From: Roseicyclus amphidinii
GTDB taxonomy: Bacteria > Pseudomonadota > Alphaproteobacteria > Rhodobacterales > Rhodobacteraceae
Direction of reading: 5' to 3'
Length of the DNA stretch: 64,000 nucleotides
Assembly (NCBI RefSeq): GCF_030163755.1
Contig: NZ_JASJOE010000004.1
Coordinates: 49,184 to 113,183, forward strand
The notes beneath the pieces were generated by a model, which saw only the letters and a list, made by a program, of their open reading frames with translations, was not told the origin of the DNA and ran no database searches. This document shows, piece after piece, positions 34,656-41,853 of the stretch (position 1 is the stretch's first letter; every line of letters starts with the position of its first letter). A program made the position numbers and the translations under genes.

Positions 34656-36359
34656 TCAGGCCGCGATCAGGCCCATGCTCTCGAGCTTCAGAAGCACCTG
34701 CTGGGCGCAGTAATCCACGTCCATGCCTTCGGTATCGACCACCAGTTCGGCGGCGGTCGGCGCTTCGTAGGGGTCCGAGATGCCGGTGAATTCCTTGATC
34801 TTGCCCTCGCGCGCGAGCTTGTACAGGCCCTTGCGGTCGCGCCGCTCGCATTCCTCGAGGCTGGTGGCGACATGCACTTCGATGAAGGCGCCGAAGCTCT
34901 CGATCATCTCGCGCACGGCGCGCCGCGTCGCGGTATAGGGCGCGATGGGCGCGCAGATGGCGATGCCGCCGTTCTTGGTGATCTCGGAGGCGACATAGCC
35001 GATGCGGCGGATGTTGATGTCGCGGTGCTCCTTCGAGAAGCCCAGTTCGCTCGACAGGTGCTTGCGCACCACGTCGCCGTCCAGAAGCGTCACGGGGCGG
35101 CCGCCCATCTCCATCAGCTTCACCATGATCGCGTTGGCGATGGTCGACTTGCCCGAGCCGGAGAGGCCCGTGAAGAACACGGTGAAGCCCTGCTTCGAAC
35201 GCGGCGGCGAGGTGCGGCGCAGCTCGGCCACGACCTCGGGGAAGGAGAACCACTCGGGGATCTCCAACCCCTCGCGCAACCGGCGGCGCAGTTCCGTGCC
35301 GGAGATGTCGAGGATCGTGTCGCCCTCGGGCACCTCGTTGGCGGGGAAATACTGCGCCTTCTCCTGCACGTAGACCATATGCTTGAAGTCGACCATCTCG
35401 ATGCCGATCTCGGCCTCGTGCGCCTTGAACAGCTCCTGCGCGTCATAGGGGCCGTAGAAATCCTGCCCCTGGCTGTTCTTGCCGGGGCCGGCATGGTCGC
35501 GGCCGACGATGAAATGCGTGCAGCCGTGGTTCTTGCGGATCAGCCCGTGCCACACCGCCTCGCGCGGGCCGGCCATGCGCATGGCGAGGTTCAGCAGGCT
35601 CATGGTGGTGGTGGCGCTCGGGTATTGATCCAGCACCGCCTCGTAGCAGCGCACGCGGGTGAAATGGTCGACATCGCCCGGCTTGGTCATGCCCACGACG
35701 GGATGGATCAGCAGGTTTGCCTGCGCTTCCTTGGCGGCGCGGAAGGTCAGTTCCTGGTGCGCGCGGTGCAGCGGGTTGCGCGTCTGGAAGGCGACGATCT
35801 TGCGCCAGCCGAGCTTGCGGAACAGGGCGCGCAGCTCGTTGGGCGTGTCGCGGCGGGCGCGGAAATCGTAATGCACAGGCTGCTGGATGCCGGTGATCGC
35901 CCCGCCGAGGTAGACCGGCCCTGCAACGTGGTGCAGGTAGTTGACGGCGGGGTGCGCCACGTCATCCGCGCCAAAGACCATCTGCGCCTCGCGCGCCTTG
36001 TTCGGCACGTATTTGTCGGAGATCGACAGGATGGCGAGGATCACGCCCTCGGCGTCGCGCAGCGCGATGTCCTGGCCCGGTTCGATCTTGTCGGCAAAAT
36101 CCTGCGAGACATCCAGCGTGATCGGCATCGGCCAGAGCGTGCCATCGGCCAGGCGCATGGTCTCGACCACGCTTTCGTAATCGTCCTGCCCGAGGAACCC
36201 CTTGAGCGGCGCGAAGCCGCCGTTCATCAGAAGCTCCAGGTCGCAGACCTGCCGCGCGGTCAGGTCCCAGGAGGGCAGCTCGGCCGCCTCGACCTTGAGT
36301 TTCTGGGCGCTCTCGTAGGAAACGTAGAGCTCGGGCACGGGTGCGAGCTGCATCTGCAT
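34656..36359 (-). CDS. Possible shorter product: bifunctional sulfate adenylyltransferase/APS kinase
   Basis: An alternative 567-residue product of the same frame, starting at the internal ATG (36359, MQMQLAPVPELYVSYE). This is the ordinary length and N-terminus of the fused ATP sulfurylase/APS kinase. AGGA lies 8 bases upstream, a good ribosome binding site, and the sequence just before it looks like former intergenic DNA. It activates sulfate first to APS and then to PAPS for assimilation or for sulfation of sugars. Whether both forms are made cannot be read from the DNA. Confidence 0.6.
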   Translation of the reverse strand: MQMQLAPVPELYVSYESAQKLKVEAAELPSWDLTARQVCDLELLMNGGFAPLKGFLGQDDYESVVETMRLADGTLWPMPITLDVSQDFADKIEPGQDIALRDAEGVILAILSISDKYVPNKAREAQMVFGADDVAHPAVNYLHHVAGPVYLGGAITGIQQPVHYDFRARRDTPNELRALFRKLGWRKIVAFQTRNPLHRAHQELTFRAAKEAQANLLIHPVVGMTKPGDVDHFTRVRCYEAVLDQYPSATTTMSLLNLAMRMAGPREAVWHGLIRKNHGCTHFIVGRDHAGPGKNSQGQDFYGPYDAQELFKAHEAEIGIEMVDFKHMVYVQEKAQYFPANEVPEGDTILDISGTELRRRLREGLEIPEWFSFPEVVAELRRTSPPRSKQGFTVFFTGLSGSGKSTIANAIMVKLMEMGGRPVTLLDGDVVRKHLSSELGFSKEHRDINIRRIGYVASEITKNGGIAICAPIAPYTATRRAVREMIESFGAFIEVHVATSLEECERRDRKGLYKLAREGKIKEFTGISDPYEAPTAAELVVDTEGMDVDYCAQQVLLKLESMGLIAA

Positions 36360-36722
36360 GTCATCGGTCCTGTGTTTGGGTAGGGTCAATTTGCCCGCGC
36401 TGCCGGTCAATTCGGCATGAAGGGCGTTGTACTCGGCAATCTTGCGGGCAAGGAAGCGGTCGATCAGGCGCGCCTTTTCCGCCGCGCCGCGAGGGGTCAG
36501 AGCATAGGCGACGCGGCTGCGTCGGTCCGTGCTGTCGCGCTCGGTGAGCCGCACGAGGCCCGCTTCGGTCACGGCCTTGAGCTGCGCGTTCAGCCGCCCG
36601 AGGCTGATGCCCAGTGCCTCGGCCGTCGCGCGCTGCGACGCCTGCGGCGCAGCGTCGAGCTGGCGCAGCAGTCGAAAGAGCAGGTCTTCGTCCGGCTGGA
36701 GAGGGGTGGTGGGCGCGGGCAT
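34656..36722 (-). CDS. MarR/EPS-type regulator domain fused to ATP sulfurylase and APS kinase
   Basis: One open frame of 688 codons. Residues 1-110 form a winged helix of the EPS-associated MarR type (ATAEALGISLGRLNAQLKAV, then RSRVAYALTPRGAAEKARLIDRFL). Residues 122-510 are ATP sulfurylase (PELYVSYESAQKLKVEA, FQTRNPLHRAHQE, HFIVGRDHAGPG). Residues 513-688 are APS kinase (P-loop GLSGSGKS 519-526, LLDGDVVRKHL). Together the enzymes make PAPS from sulfate. No stop separates the regulator from the enzyme. The linker (36358-36400) has rare codons (AAA, CTA, AGG) and an AGGA 8 bases before an internal ATG at 36359. Either a real fusion, two overlapping products, or a lost stop. Confidence 0.85.
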   Translation of the reverse strand: MPAPTTPLQPDEDLLFRLLRQLDAAPQASQRATAEALGISLGRLNAQLKAVTEAGLVRLTERDSTDRRSRVAYALTPRGAAEKARLIDRFLARKIAEYNALHAELTGSAGKLTLPKHRTDDMQMQLAPVPELYVSYESAQKLKVEAAELPSWDLTARQVCDLELLMNGGFAPLKGFLGQDDYESVVETMRLADGTLWPMPITLDVSQDFADKIEPGQDIALRDAEGVILAILSISDKYVPNKAREAQMVFGADDVAHPAVNYLHHVAGPVYLGGAITGIQQPVHYDFRARRDTPNELRALFRKLGWRKIVAFQTRNPLHRAHQELTFRAAKEAQANLLIHPVVGMTKPGDVDHFTRVRCYEAVLDQYPSATTTMSLLNLAMRMAGPREAVWHGLIRKNHGCTHFIVGRDHAGPGKNSQGQDFYGPYDAQELFKAHEAEIGIEMVDFKHMVYVQEKAQYFPANEVPEGDTILDISGTELRRRLREGLEIPEWFSFPEVVAELRRTSPPRSKQGFTVFFTGLSGSGKSTIANAIMVKLMEMGGRPVTLLDGDVVRKHLSSELGFSKEHRDINIRRIGYVASEITKNGGIAICAPIAPYTATRRAVREMIESFGAFIEVHVATSLEECERRDRKGLYKLAREGKIKEFTGISDPYEAPTAAELVVDTEGMDVDYCAQQVLLKLESMGLIAA

Positions 36723-36738
36723 TCGGGTGGCTCATGTG

Positions 36739-36754
36739 TGTTCACGGGTGAACA
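36739..36754. promoter_or_regulatory. Operator palindrome TGTTCACGGGTGAACA (site 1)
   Basis: A perfect palindrome, arms TGTTCAC/GTGAACA with 2 central bases. It lies 17 bases before the ATG of the regulator-sulfurylase gene and overlaps its probable -10 box and transcription start. A near-identical copy lies 49 bases away (36788-36803). Confidence 0.75.
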
Positions 36755-36781
36755 TATGCCATACCCCGCGCGTGCGGCCAA
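36753..36781 (-). promoter_or_regulatory. Promoter of the regulator-sulfurylase gene
   Basis: On the minus strand TTGGCC (36781-36776), 17-base spacer, CATATG (36758-36753). The start of transcription would fall near 36746, inside operator site 1, leaving a leader of about 24 bases. Operator site 2 lies 6 bases upstream of the -35 box. Confidence 0.5.
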
Positions 36782-36787
36782 GATTTT

Positions 36788-36803
36788 TGTTCAGGGTTGA
36801 ACA
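36788..36803. promoter_or_regulatory. Operator palindrome TGTTCAGGGTTGAACA (site 2)
   Basis: TGTTCA-N4-TGAACA, the same arms as site 1. It lies just upstream of the -35 box of the regulator-sulfurylase gene and 170 bases before the divergent fasciclin ATG. The two sites are almost certainly bound by one factor. Confidence 0.75.
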
Positions 36804-36973
36804 TAAAATTCTGACCGTCGGTCCGAGACAAACCTCGGTCGGTTGCAGGTGGGGTGCCCTGTCTCGCTGGTCACATTGACGTGATCACAGGGCGGTATTC
36901 CTTGATCTTTAGTCAACATGTCGCAGCTGCTCACGCCATCTGGGTGGGTGTTTCGAGTAACGAGGTTGCCAAC

Positions 36974-38803
36974 ATGTCGCTTACGGCGATTTTCCCGACG
37001 GTCGACACGCCACTGTCGACCGGGGCAGGGACACTGTCCCCACAGGATGATTTCACGATCTTCGGTCTTGCGCTCGATGCTGCCGGCCTGACCGAAGCCG
37101 TTCAGGCGCTGGACAGCGCAACGGTCTTCGTGCCCAGTGATGCGGCCTTTGCCGCGCTCGCGCAGGATCTGGGCTACCCGGGAGACCCCGAGGACACCAC
37201 GGCCGTCTTCAACGCCATCGCCCAGGCCCTGACGGCGTTGGCGCCCGACAACGATCCGATCCCGCTGCTGACCGATATCCTTCTCTATCACGTCGCGCCC
37301 ACGTCGCAGGGGTCCGCGGACCTTGACGGGTCCGGACCGATCGCCACCCTGCTGGACGGGGCCAGCTTCCAGATCACCGGCGGCACCGTCGTGGACGGCG
37401 ACCCGGATGCCACCAACGCCGAGCTTGTCGCGCCGGATGTCGCGGCGGGTGGTGTGACGCTGCAGGTGATCGACCGGGTGCTCCTGCCCATCGACACGCC
37501 GATCGACAACGCGGACCCCAGCCTGCTCGACCTGCTCAAGGAAAGCGGCGGGGCGCCGGATGATGTCGGGACGGACTACGACCTGCTTCTCGCCGCGCTG
37601 CAGGCGACGGGGCTCGACGCGGCCGCCGATGATCCGAATGCCGACCTGACGGTCCTCATTCCCGATGACCAGGCCTTCATCGACCTGGCGCGCGACCTCG
37701 GCTACGAGGGCACGGACGAGGCGGGGGCGCTGGCCGCGATCCTGTCGGCGTCGGCCGAGGCCGACCCCGAGGATCCGCTGGCGCTGGTTCGGGACATCCT
37801 GTCGTTCCACGTCGTGCCCACGGGCCAGACCGCGGAAGAGCTGGCCGCCTCGGGCAGCGTTGAAACGCTTCTTGGGACGAACCTCGTCGTGGACGGTCTG
37901 ACGTTCGTCGACCTCGATCCCAACGCCGAGGATGCCACCCTGGTGGCGCCGAACCTGGCGGCCTCGAACGGAATCGCGCAGGGCATCGATGCGGTGCTGC
38001 GGCCGGTCGATCTGCCGCCGCTGGCGCAGACCACACCCCCGACCGAAGAGCCGCCCCCCGAAACGCCCCCCGAAACGCCGCCCGAAACCCCGCCCGAGAC
38101 ACCCCCCGAAACGCCGCCGGAGACACCGCCGGAGACGCCGCCCGAGACGCCGCCGGAGACCCCTGGCACCTTGCTAGATATCCTGTCGCAAAGCGGCGGC
38201 ACGCCGGATGACGACCTTGAGGATTTCGACCTGCTGCTCTCGGCGCTGCAGGCCACGGGTCTCGATGCGGCGGTGGATGATCCGAACGCCGACCTGACGG
38301 TCTTCATTCCCAACGACCAGGCCTTTCTGTCGCTGGCGCAGGATCTTGGCTACGAGGGCGAAGACGAGGCCGGCGCGCTTGCAGCCATCCTCGAGGCATC
38401 GGCGGCCGCCGATCCCGAAGATCCGCTGGGTCTTGTCCGCAGCGTGCTGCAGATCCACGTCTCGCCGGGCGCGCAGACGCTGGACGAGATCACCGCATCC
38501 GACAGCGTGGCCACCCTGTCGGGCGTCGATCTGGGCGTCAGCGCGCAAGGGCTTGTCGATGCCGATCCCGACACGCCCGATGCACAGGTCATCTCGCCCG
38601 ACATCGCGGCCTCGAACGGGATCGCCCATGGCATCGACAGCGTCCTGTTGCCCACGGACCTGCCGCAGGTCGAGATGACACCCGAAGAGACCCCGACCCC
38701 GCCCGAGGAGGAAACCGCCTCCTCCGGCGGGGATGACGGGTTCGACTTCGGCGATATCGGCCTCGTCGCGGGCCTGGCGCTGCTGCTGTTCCTGTTCGTC
38801 TGA
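36974..38803 (+). CDS. Triple fasciclin (FAS1) domain protein with PPET linker and hydrophobic C-terminus
   Basis: A 609-residue acidic protein with three FAS1 domains at about residues 20-172, 183-347 and 399-566. Each has an ATVFVPSDAAFAAL/LTVxIPxDQAF block and a terminal IDxVLLPxDxP block. Domains 2 and 3 are near copies. Nine PPET repeats (residues 361-396) join them. The last 16 residues are hydrophobic after an acidic Gly/Asp stretch. FAS1 domains serve in adhesion and biofilm matrix. No N-terminal signal peptide is visible, which is odd for FAS1; export by type I secretion or C-terminal anchoring is possible. The ATG at 36974 has CGAGG 9 bases upstream. Confidence 0.85.
   Translation: MSLTAIFPTVDTPLSTGAGTLSPQDDFTIFGLALDAAGLTEAVQALDSATVFVPSDAAFAALAQDLGYPGDPEDTTAVFNAIAQALTALAPDNDPIPLLTDILLYHVAPTSQGSADLDGSGPIATLLDGASFQITGGTVVDGDPDATNAELVAPDVAAGGVTLQVIDRVLLPIDTPIDNADPSLLDLLKESGGAPDDVGTDYDLLLAALQATGLDAAADDPNADLTVLIPDDQAFIDLARDLGYEGTDEAGALAAILSASAEADPEDPLALVRDILSFHVVPTGQTAEELAASGSVETLLGTNLVVDGLTFVDLDPNAEDATLVAPNLAASNGIAQGIDAVLRPVDLPPLAQTTPPTEEPPPETPPETPPETPPETPPETPPETPPETPPETPPETPGTLLDILSQSGGTPDDDLEDFDLLLSALQATGLDAAVDDPNADLTVFIPNDQAFLSLAQDLGYEGEDEAGALAAILEASAAADPEDPLGLVRSVLQIHVSPGAQTLDEITASDSVATLSGVDLGVSAQGLVDADPDTPDAQVISPDIAASNGIAHGIDSVLLPTDLPQVEMTPEETPTPPEEETASSGGDDGFDFGDIGLVAGLALLLFLFV
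38054..38161 (+). repeat. Nine 12-base repeats encoding PPET
   Basis: Nine consecutive units coding Pro-Pro-Glu-Thr, varying at third positions (CCC/CCG, GAA/GAG, ACG/ACA/ACC). They form the flexible linker between fasciclin domains 2 and 3. Confidence 0.95.
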
Positions 38804-38831
38804 CGCAGGCGCGCCGCTGCTCGCCGCGGGA

Positions 38832-39833
38832 TCACTCCGCGGCGGGCGTCTCCGCGGCGTAGGCCCCGGCCTCGGTCACGGGCTCGCCTTCCTGCTCGGC
38901 CAGGAACTTCTCGGCGTCGAGCGCGGCCATGCAGCCCATGCCGGCGCTGGTCACGGCCTGCCGGTAGACATGGTCGGTCAGGTCGCCCGCGGCGAAGACG
39001 CCGGGGACCGAGGTGCGGGTCGTGCCCGGCTCGACCTTGACGTACCCGCCGTTGTGCATCTCGAGTTGATCCTTGACCAACTCGCTGGCGGGCGCGTGGC
39101 CGATGGCGACGAAGAACCCCTTGCAGGGGATCTCGGTGATCTCGCCGGTTTCGACATGGCGGGCGCGCACGCCCTCCACCCCGCGCGGTGCCTCGCTGCC
39201 GATGACTTCCTCGACGGTGTGGTTCCACAGAACCTCGACCTTGGGATGCTTGAACAGGCGGTCCTGCATGATCTTCTCGGCGCGCAGGCTGTCGCGGCGG
39301 TGGATCAGCGTGACCTTGGAGGCGAAGTTCGTCAGGAACAGCGCCTCTTCCACGGCGGTGTTGCCGCCGCCGATCACCACGATCTCCTGCCCGCGGTAGA
39401 AGAACCCGTCACAGGTCGCACAGGCCGAGACGCCGAAGCCCTTGAAATGCTCCTCGGAGGGCAGGCCGAGCCACTTGGCCTGCGCTCCCGTCGCAAGGAT
39501 CACCGCCTCGGCGGTGTAGCGCGTGCCGCTGTCGCCCTGCGCCACGAAGGGGCGCTTGGACAGGTCGAGCGAGGTGACGTGATCCGAGATGATCTCGGTC
39601 CCCATCTCTTTCGCATGGGCCTCCATCCGCACCATCAGGTCGGGGCCCATGACGCTCGCGTCGCCCGGCCAGTTCTCCACATCGGTGGTGATCGTCAGCT
39701 GTCCGCCGGGCTGGATGCCCTGCACGAGGATCGGCTCGAGCATGGCGCGGCTGGCGTAGACGCCGGCGGTATAGCCCGCGGGGCCGGAGCCGATGATCAG
39801 AAGGCGGGTGTGGCGGGTGGCGGCGTCGGACAT
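38832..39833 (-). CDS. trxB: Thioredoxin-disulfide reductase
   Basis: A 333-residue FAD/NADPH flavoenzyme that reduces thioredoxin. The FAD motif is [20 protein letters not shown] (residues 11-30), the redox disulfide is ACATCDGFF, the NADPH motif is [16 protein letters not shown], with HRRDSLRA, and the FAD-binding [15 protein letters not shown] near the end. The ATG at 39833 is the family start; the longer frame is non-coding. Normal length with a short acidic tail. Divergent from the Lrp-type regulator; the two share a 227-base region. Confidence 0.97.
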   Translation of the reverse strand: MSDAATRHTRLLIIGSGPAGYTAGVYASRAMLEPILVQGIQPGGQLTITTDVENWPGDASVMGPDLMVRMEAHAKEMGTEIISDHVTSLDLSKRPFVAQGDSGTRYTAEAVILATGAQAKWLGLPSEEHFKGFGVSACATCDGFFYRGQEIVVIGGGNTAVEEALFLTNFASKVTLIHRRDSLRAEKIMQDRLFKHPKVEVLWNHTVEEVIGSEAPRGVEGVRARHVETGEITEIPCKGFFVAIGHAPASELVKDQLEMHNGGYVKVEPGTTRTSVPGVFAAGDLTDHVYRQAVTSAGMGCMAALDAEKFLAEQEGEPVTEAGAYAAETPAAE

Positions 39834-39975
39834 GGGGTTCCCCTTTGCGTGGCTCGGGTCGCGGGATGGCGTGTGGCGCAGGCCCTTGGCCGCACCGTTG
39901 CACCGGATATATCCATCCGCGAGGCGTGATGAAAGACCTGCGCCGCGGGGTTGCGCCCGCCGTCGATATGTTCCA

Positions 39976-39999
39976 TTTATTGCGCGGGTGCGAAATAAA
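39976..39999. promoter_or_regulatory. Inverted repeat TTTATT-N12-AATAAA, candidate Lrp/AsnC site
   Basis: Perfect 6-base arms 12 bases apart in an A+T-rich patch 62 bases before the Lrp-type ATG. Position and AT-rich symmetric layout fit an Lrp/AsnC-type autoregulatory site; also in reach of the divergent trxB promoter. Confidence 0.4.
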
Positions 40000-40060
40000 A
40001 TTGCGCGAGCCTTGGTGCCCGCGACCAGATTGCAAAATCGCGTGAGGGGGGCCGGACCGC

Positions 40061-40561
40061 ATGCCACAGACCAAGCTCGATCCGATCGATCGCAAGATCC
40101 TTGCCGAGTTGCAGGAAGACGGGCGCATGACCAATGTCGAGCTTGCCAAGCGCGTCGGCATCTCGGCCCCGCCCTGCCTGCGCCGCGTGCGCACGCTGGA
40201 AGAGGCGGGGTATATCCGCGGCTACCATGCCGATGTCGCCCCGCGGCTGCTGGGCTTCGAGGTGCAGGTCTTCGCCATGGTCGGCCTGCACAGCCAGGCC
40301 GAGGCGGATCTCGTCGCCTTCGAGGACCGGTGCCGCGACTGGCCGCTGGTGCGCGAGTGCCACATGCTCAACGGCGAGATCGACTTCATCCTGAAATGCG
40401 TGGCGCCGGACCTGTCCACCTTCCAGAGCTTCCTGACCGGCCAGCTGACCGCCGCGCCGAACGTGGCGAGCGTGCGGACCTCGCTGGTGATCCGCGGGTC
40501 CAAGGATGCGCCGGGCGTGCCCTTCGACGTGATGGAAGACCGGCTGAACCAGACCGCCTGA
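40061..40561 (+). CDS. Lrp/AsnC-family transcriptional regulator
   Basis: A 166-residue Lrp/AsnC regulator. The helix-turn-helix is [47 protein letters not shown]; the C-terminal RAM (ligand) domain is [13 protein letters not shown] ... [17 protein letters not shown]. The [13 protein letters not shown] recognition segment is typical of the Lrp subgroup that responds to branched-chain or aromatic amino acids. It is divergent from trxB, whose regulation by it is possible but not shown. A bidirectional terminator follows. Confidence 0.94.
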   Translation: MPQTKLDPIDRKILAELQEDGRMTNVELAKRVGISAPPCLRRVRTLEEAGYIRGYHADVAPRLLGFEVQVFAMVGLHSQAEADLVAFEDRCRDWPLVRECHMLNGEIDFILKCVAPDLSTFQSFLTGQLTAAPNVASVRTSLVIRGSKDAPGVPFDVMEDRLNQTA

Positions 40562-40590
40562 GCCGGTTGGGCGCGTGAGCGTCCGAACAT

Positions 40591-40620
40591 GAAAAAGGCG
40601 GCCGTTCTGGCCGCCTCTTG
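40591..40620. terminator. Bidirectional rho-independent terminator
   Basis: An 8-base-pair stem AGGCGGCC/GGCCGCCT with a 5-base loop. On the minus strand it is followed by TTTTTC, serving the 43-residue gene; on the plus strand by CTTGTT, serving the Lrp-type gene. Confidence 0.85.
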
Positions 40621-40655
40621 TTCATGTGCGCTTTGGCCCGACCGGCCCGACCGGT

Positions 40656-40787
40656 TTACCCGGCGGCCTTCGTCCGCACCGTCTTTGCAACCCGCCGTTC
40701 GGCGCGCTTGGCGCGGGACCAGGGCATTTCGACCTGGTCCTTCTTGGCTTCGTTCAGGACCGTCTTCATCCAGCGACGCGTTTTCAT
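40656..40787 (-). CDS. Small basic protein, 43 residues, conserved-looking
   Basis: A short gene of 44 codons. The product begins MKTRRWMKTVLNEAKKDQ and continues with EMPWSRAKRAERR, ending KAAG; it is strongly basic with two tryptophans. I recall similar short proteins of this pattern in Rhodobacterales, function unknown. AAGGA lies 8 bases before the ATG at 40787 and a strong terminator follows the stop by 36 bases, which together support a real gene. It is too short for usual length cut-offs. Basic charge suggests nucleic-acid or ribosome contact, but this is inference. Confidence 0.75.
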   Translation of the reverse strand: MKTRRWMKTVLNEAKKDQVEMPWSRAKRAERRVAKTVRTKAAG

Positions 40788-41085
40788 CTGCCTCATCCTT
40801 TCCGTGCTTTCCGGTTTCTCTCTGCCCGTTCTCTCGGGCTTGAGGGGAATTTGCCCCGGCTTTCCGGCAGGGATAGGGCAAGGATCTCAACGCGCGGTAA
40901 ATTTGCTGGGCGATTTTGTGGCGCGACAAGGCAACCGGAGGGGCAGTTTTTGCGGGGTTTTCCGAAAATTCGCGGCACTGGCCGGGGTGGATTGGGGCGA
41001 ATCCTTGGCGCGGCTTGCCCCGAAGCGGCCCCGATCCGGGTGGAGGCGGCGACAATTCGGGCAAGCCCGCCCGATTTTCCCCGGA
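40788..41085. other. 298-base gap without recognised gene
   Basis: Between pgeF and the 43-residue gene, both minus strand. It is less G+C-rich than its surroundings, with runs such as TTTTTGCGGGGTTTTCC near 40949. It must hold the promoter of the small gene and any pgeF terminator. I found no convincing -35/-10 pair, hairpin with T-tract or open frame with coding character. A small RNA cannot be excluded. Confidence 0.4.
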
Positions 41086-41853
41086 TCAGAGACGAATCGC
41101 CGACAGAAGCCGCCCGTAATCCGCCTCGCCGCGATGGGTGGCGCGGCGGTAGGAATAGAACCGCTCCGGGTCGGCATAGGTGCAATGCCGCGTCCACTCC
41201 GCCGCGGCGATCCCCGCTCCCCTCAACCGCATCAGTCCGTAGCCCGGCAGGTCGAACAGGTATTTCCCGTCGGCCCCGTTCACGAAGAAGCGTGCGGTCG
41301 CGGGGTCCTCGTCGTGGAATCGTTCGAAAAATTCCTGCCCGACCTCGTAATTGGCCTGGCTGATCGTGGGGCCGATCACGGCGCGGATCGCTTCGCGGCG
41401 CGCGCCCGCCTCGATCATCGCCTCGACCGTCGCCTCGAGCACGCCGTCCACCGCCCCGCGCCAGCCCGCATGGGCGGCCCCCACGACGCCCGCCTCGCGG
41501 TCGGCGAACAGCACCGGTTGGCAATCCGCGGTCAGCACCGCGATGGCAAGGCCCGGTGTGGCGGTCACGATGGCATCGGCCTTCGGCTTTTCGGCGGGCA
41601 CGTCGTCGAGGATCACCGCCCGCGCGGAATGCACCTGGTGGACGGTGAGCAGACGCTCGGGCGGCACGCCCATCGCGTCGGCGGCCCGGTCGCGGTTCAG
41701 CGCCACGATGGCCGCCTGGTCGGACGAGCCGCCGCCGCAGTTCAGCCCCTCGAAGATCCCCGACGAGGCCCCGCCGCGGCGGCCGAAAAACCCGTGCGTC
41801 ACCCCCTCGAGGGTGGGCGCGGTCAGGATGTCTAGGGTCAGCGTGACGGTCAT
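41086..41853 (-). CDS. pgeF: Peptidoglycan editing factor/purine nucleoside phosphorylase (YfiH, laccase-domain)
   Basis: A 255-residue YfiH/PgeF protein. The metal site histidines and cysteine are in VHQVHSARAVI, LTADCQPVLFAD and GAAHAGWRGAVDGVLE, followed by GPTISQANYEVG. The family was first called multicopper polyphenol oxidase and later linked to adenosine phosphorylase activity and to removing misplaced serine from peptidoglycan precursors. The ATG at 41853 overlaps the upstream methyltransferase stop (ATGA). It is the last gene of an lgt-methyltransferase-pgeF operon. Confidence 0.93.
   Translation of the reverse strand: MTVTLTLDILTAPTLEGVTHGFFGRRGGASSGIFEGLNCGGGSSDQAAIVALNRDRAADAMGVPPERLLTVHQVHSARAVILDDVPAEKPKADAIVTATPGLAIAVLTADCQPVLFADREAGVVGAAHAGWRGAVDGVLEATVEAMIEAGARREAIRAVIGPTISQANYEVGQEFFERFHDEDPATARFFVNGADGKYLFDLPGYGLMRLRGAGIAAAEWTRHCTYADPERFYSYRRATHRGEADYGRLLSAIRL

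Noticed and set aside
38054..38161. CRISPR-like array
   Set aside because: The 12-base units are contiguous coding repeats (PPET) inside the fasciclin gene, without spacers.
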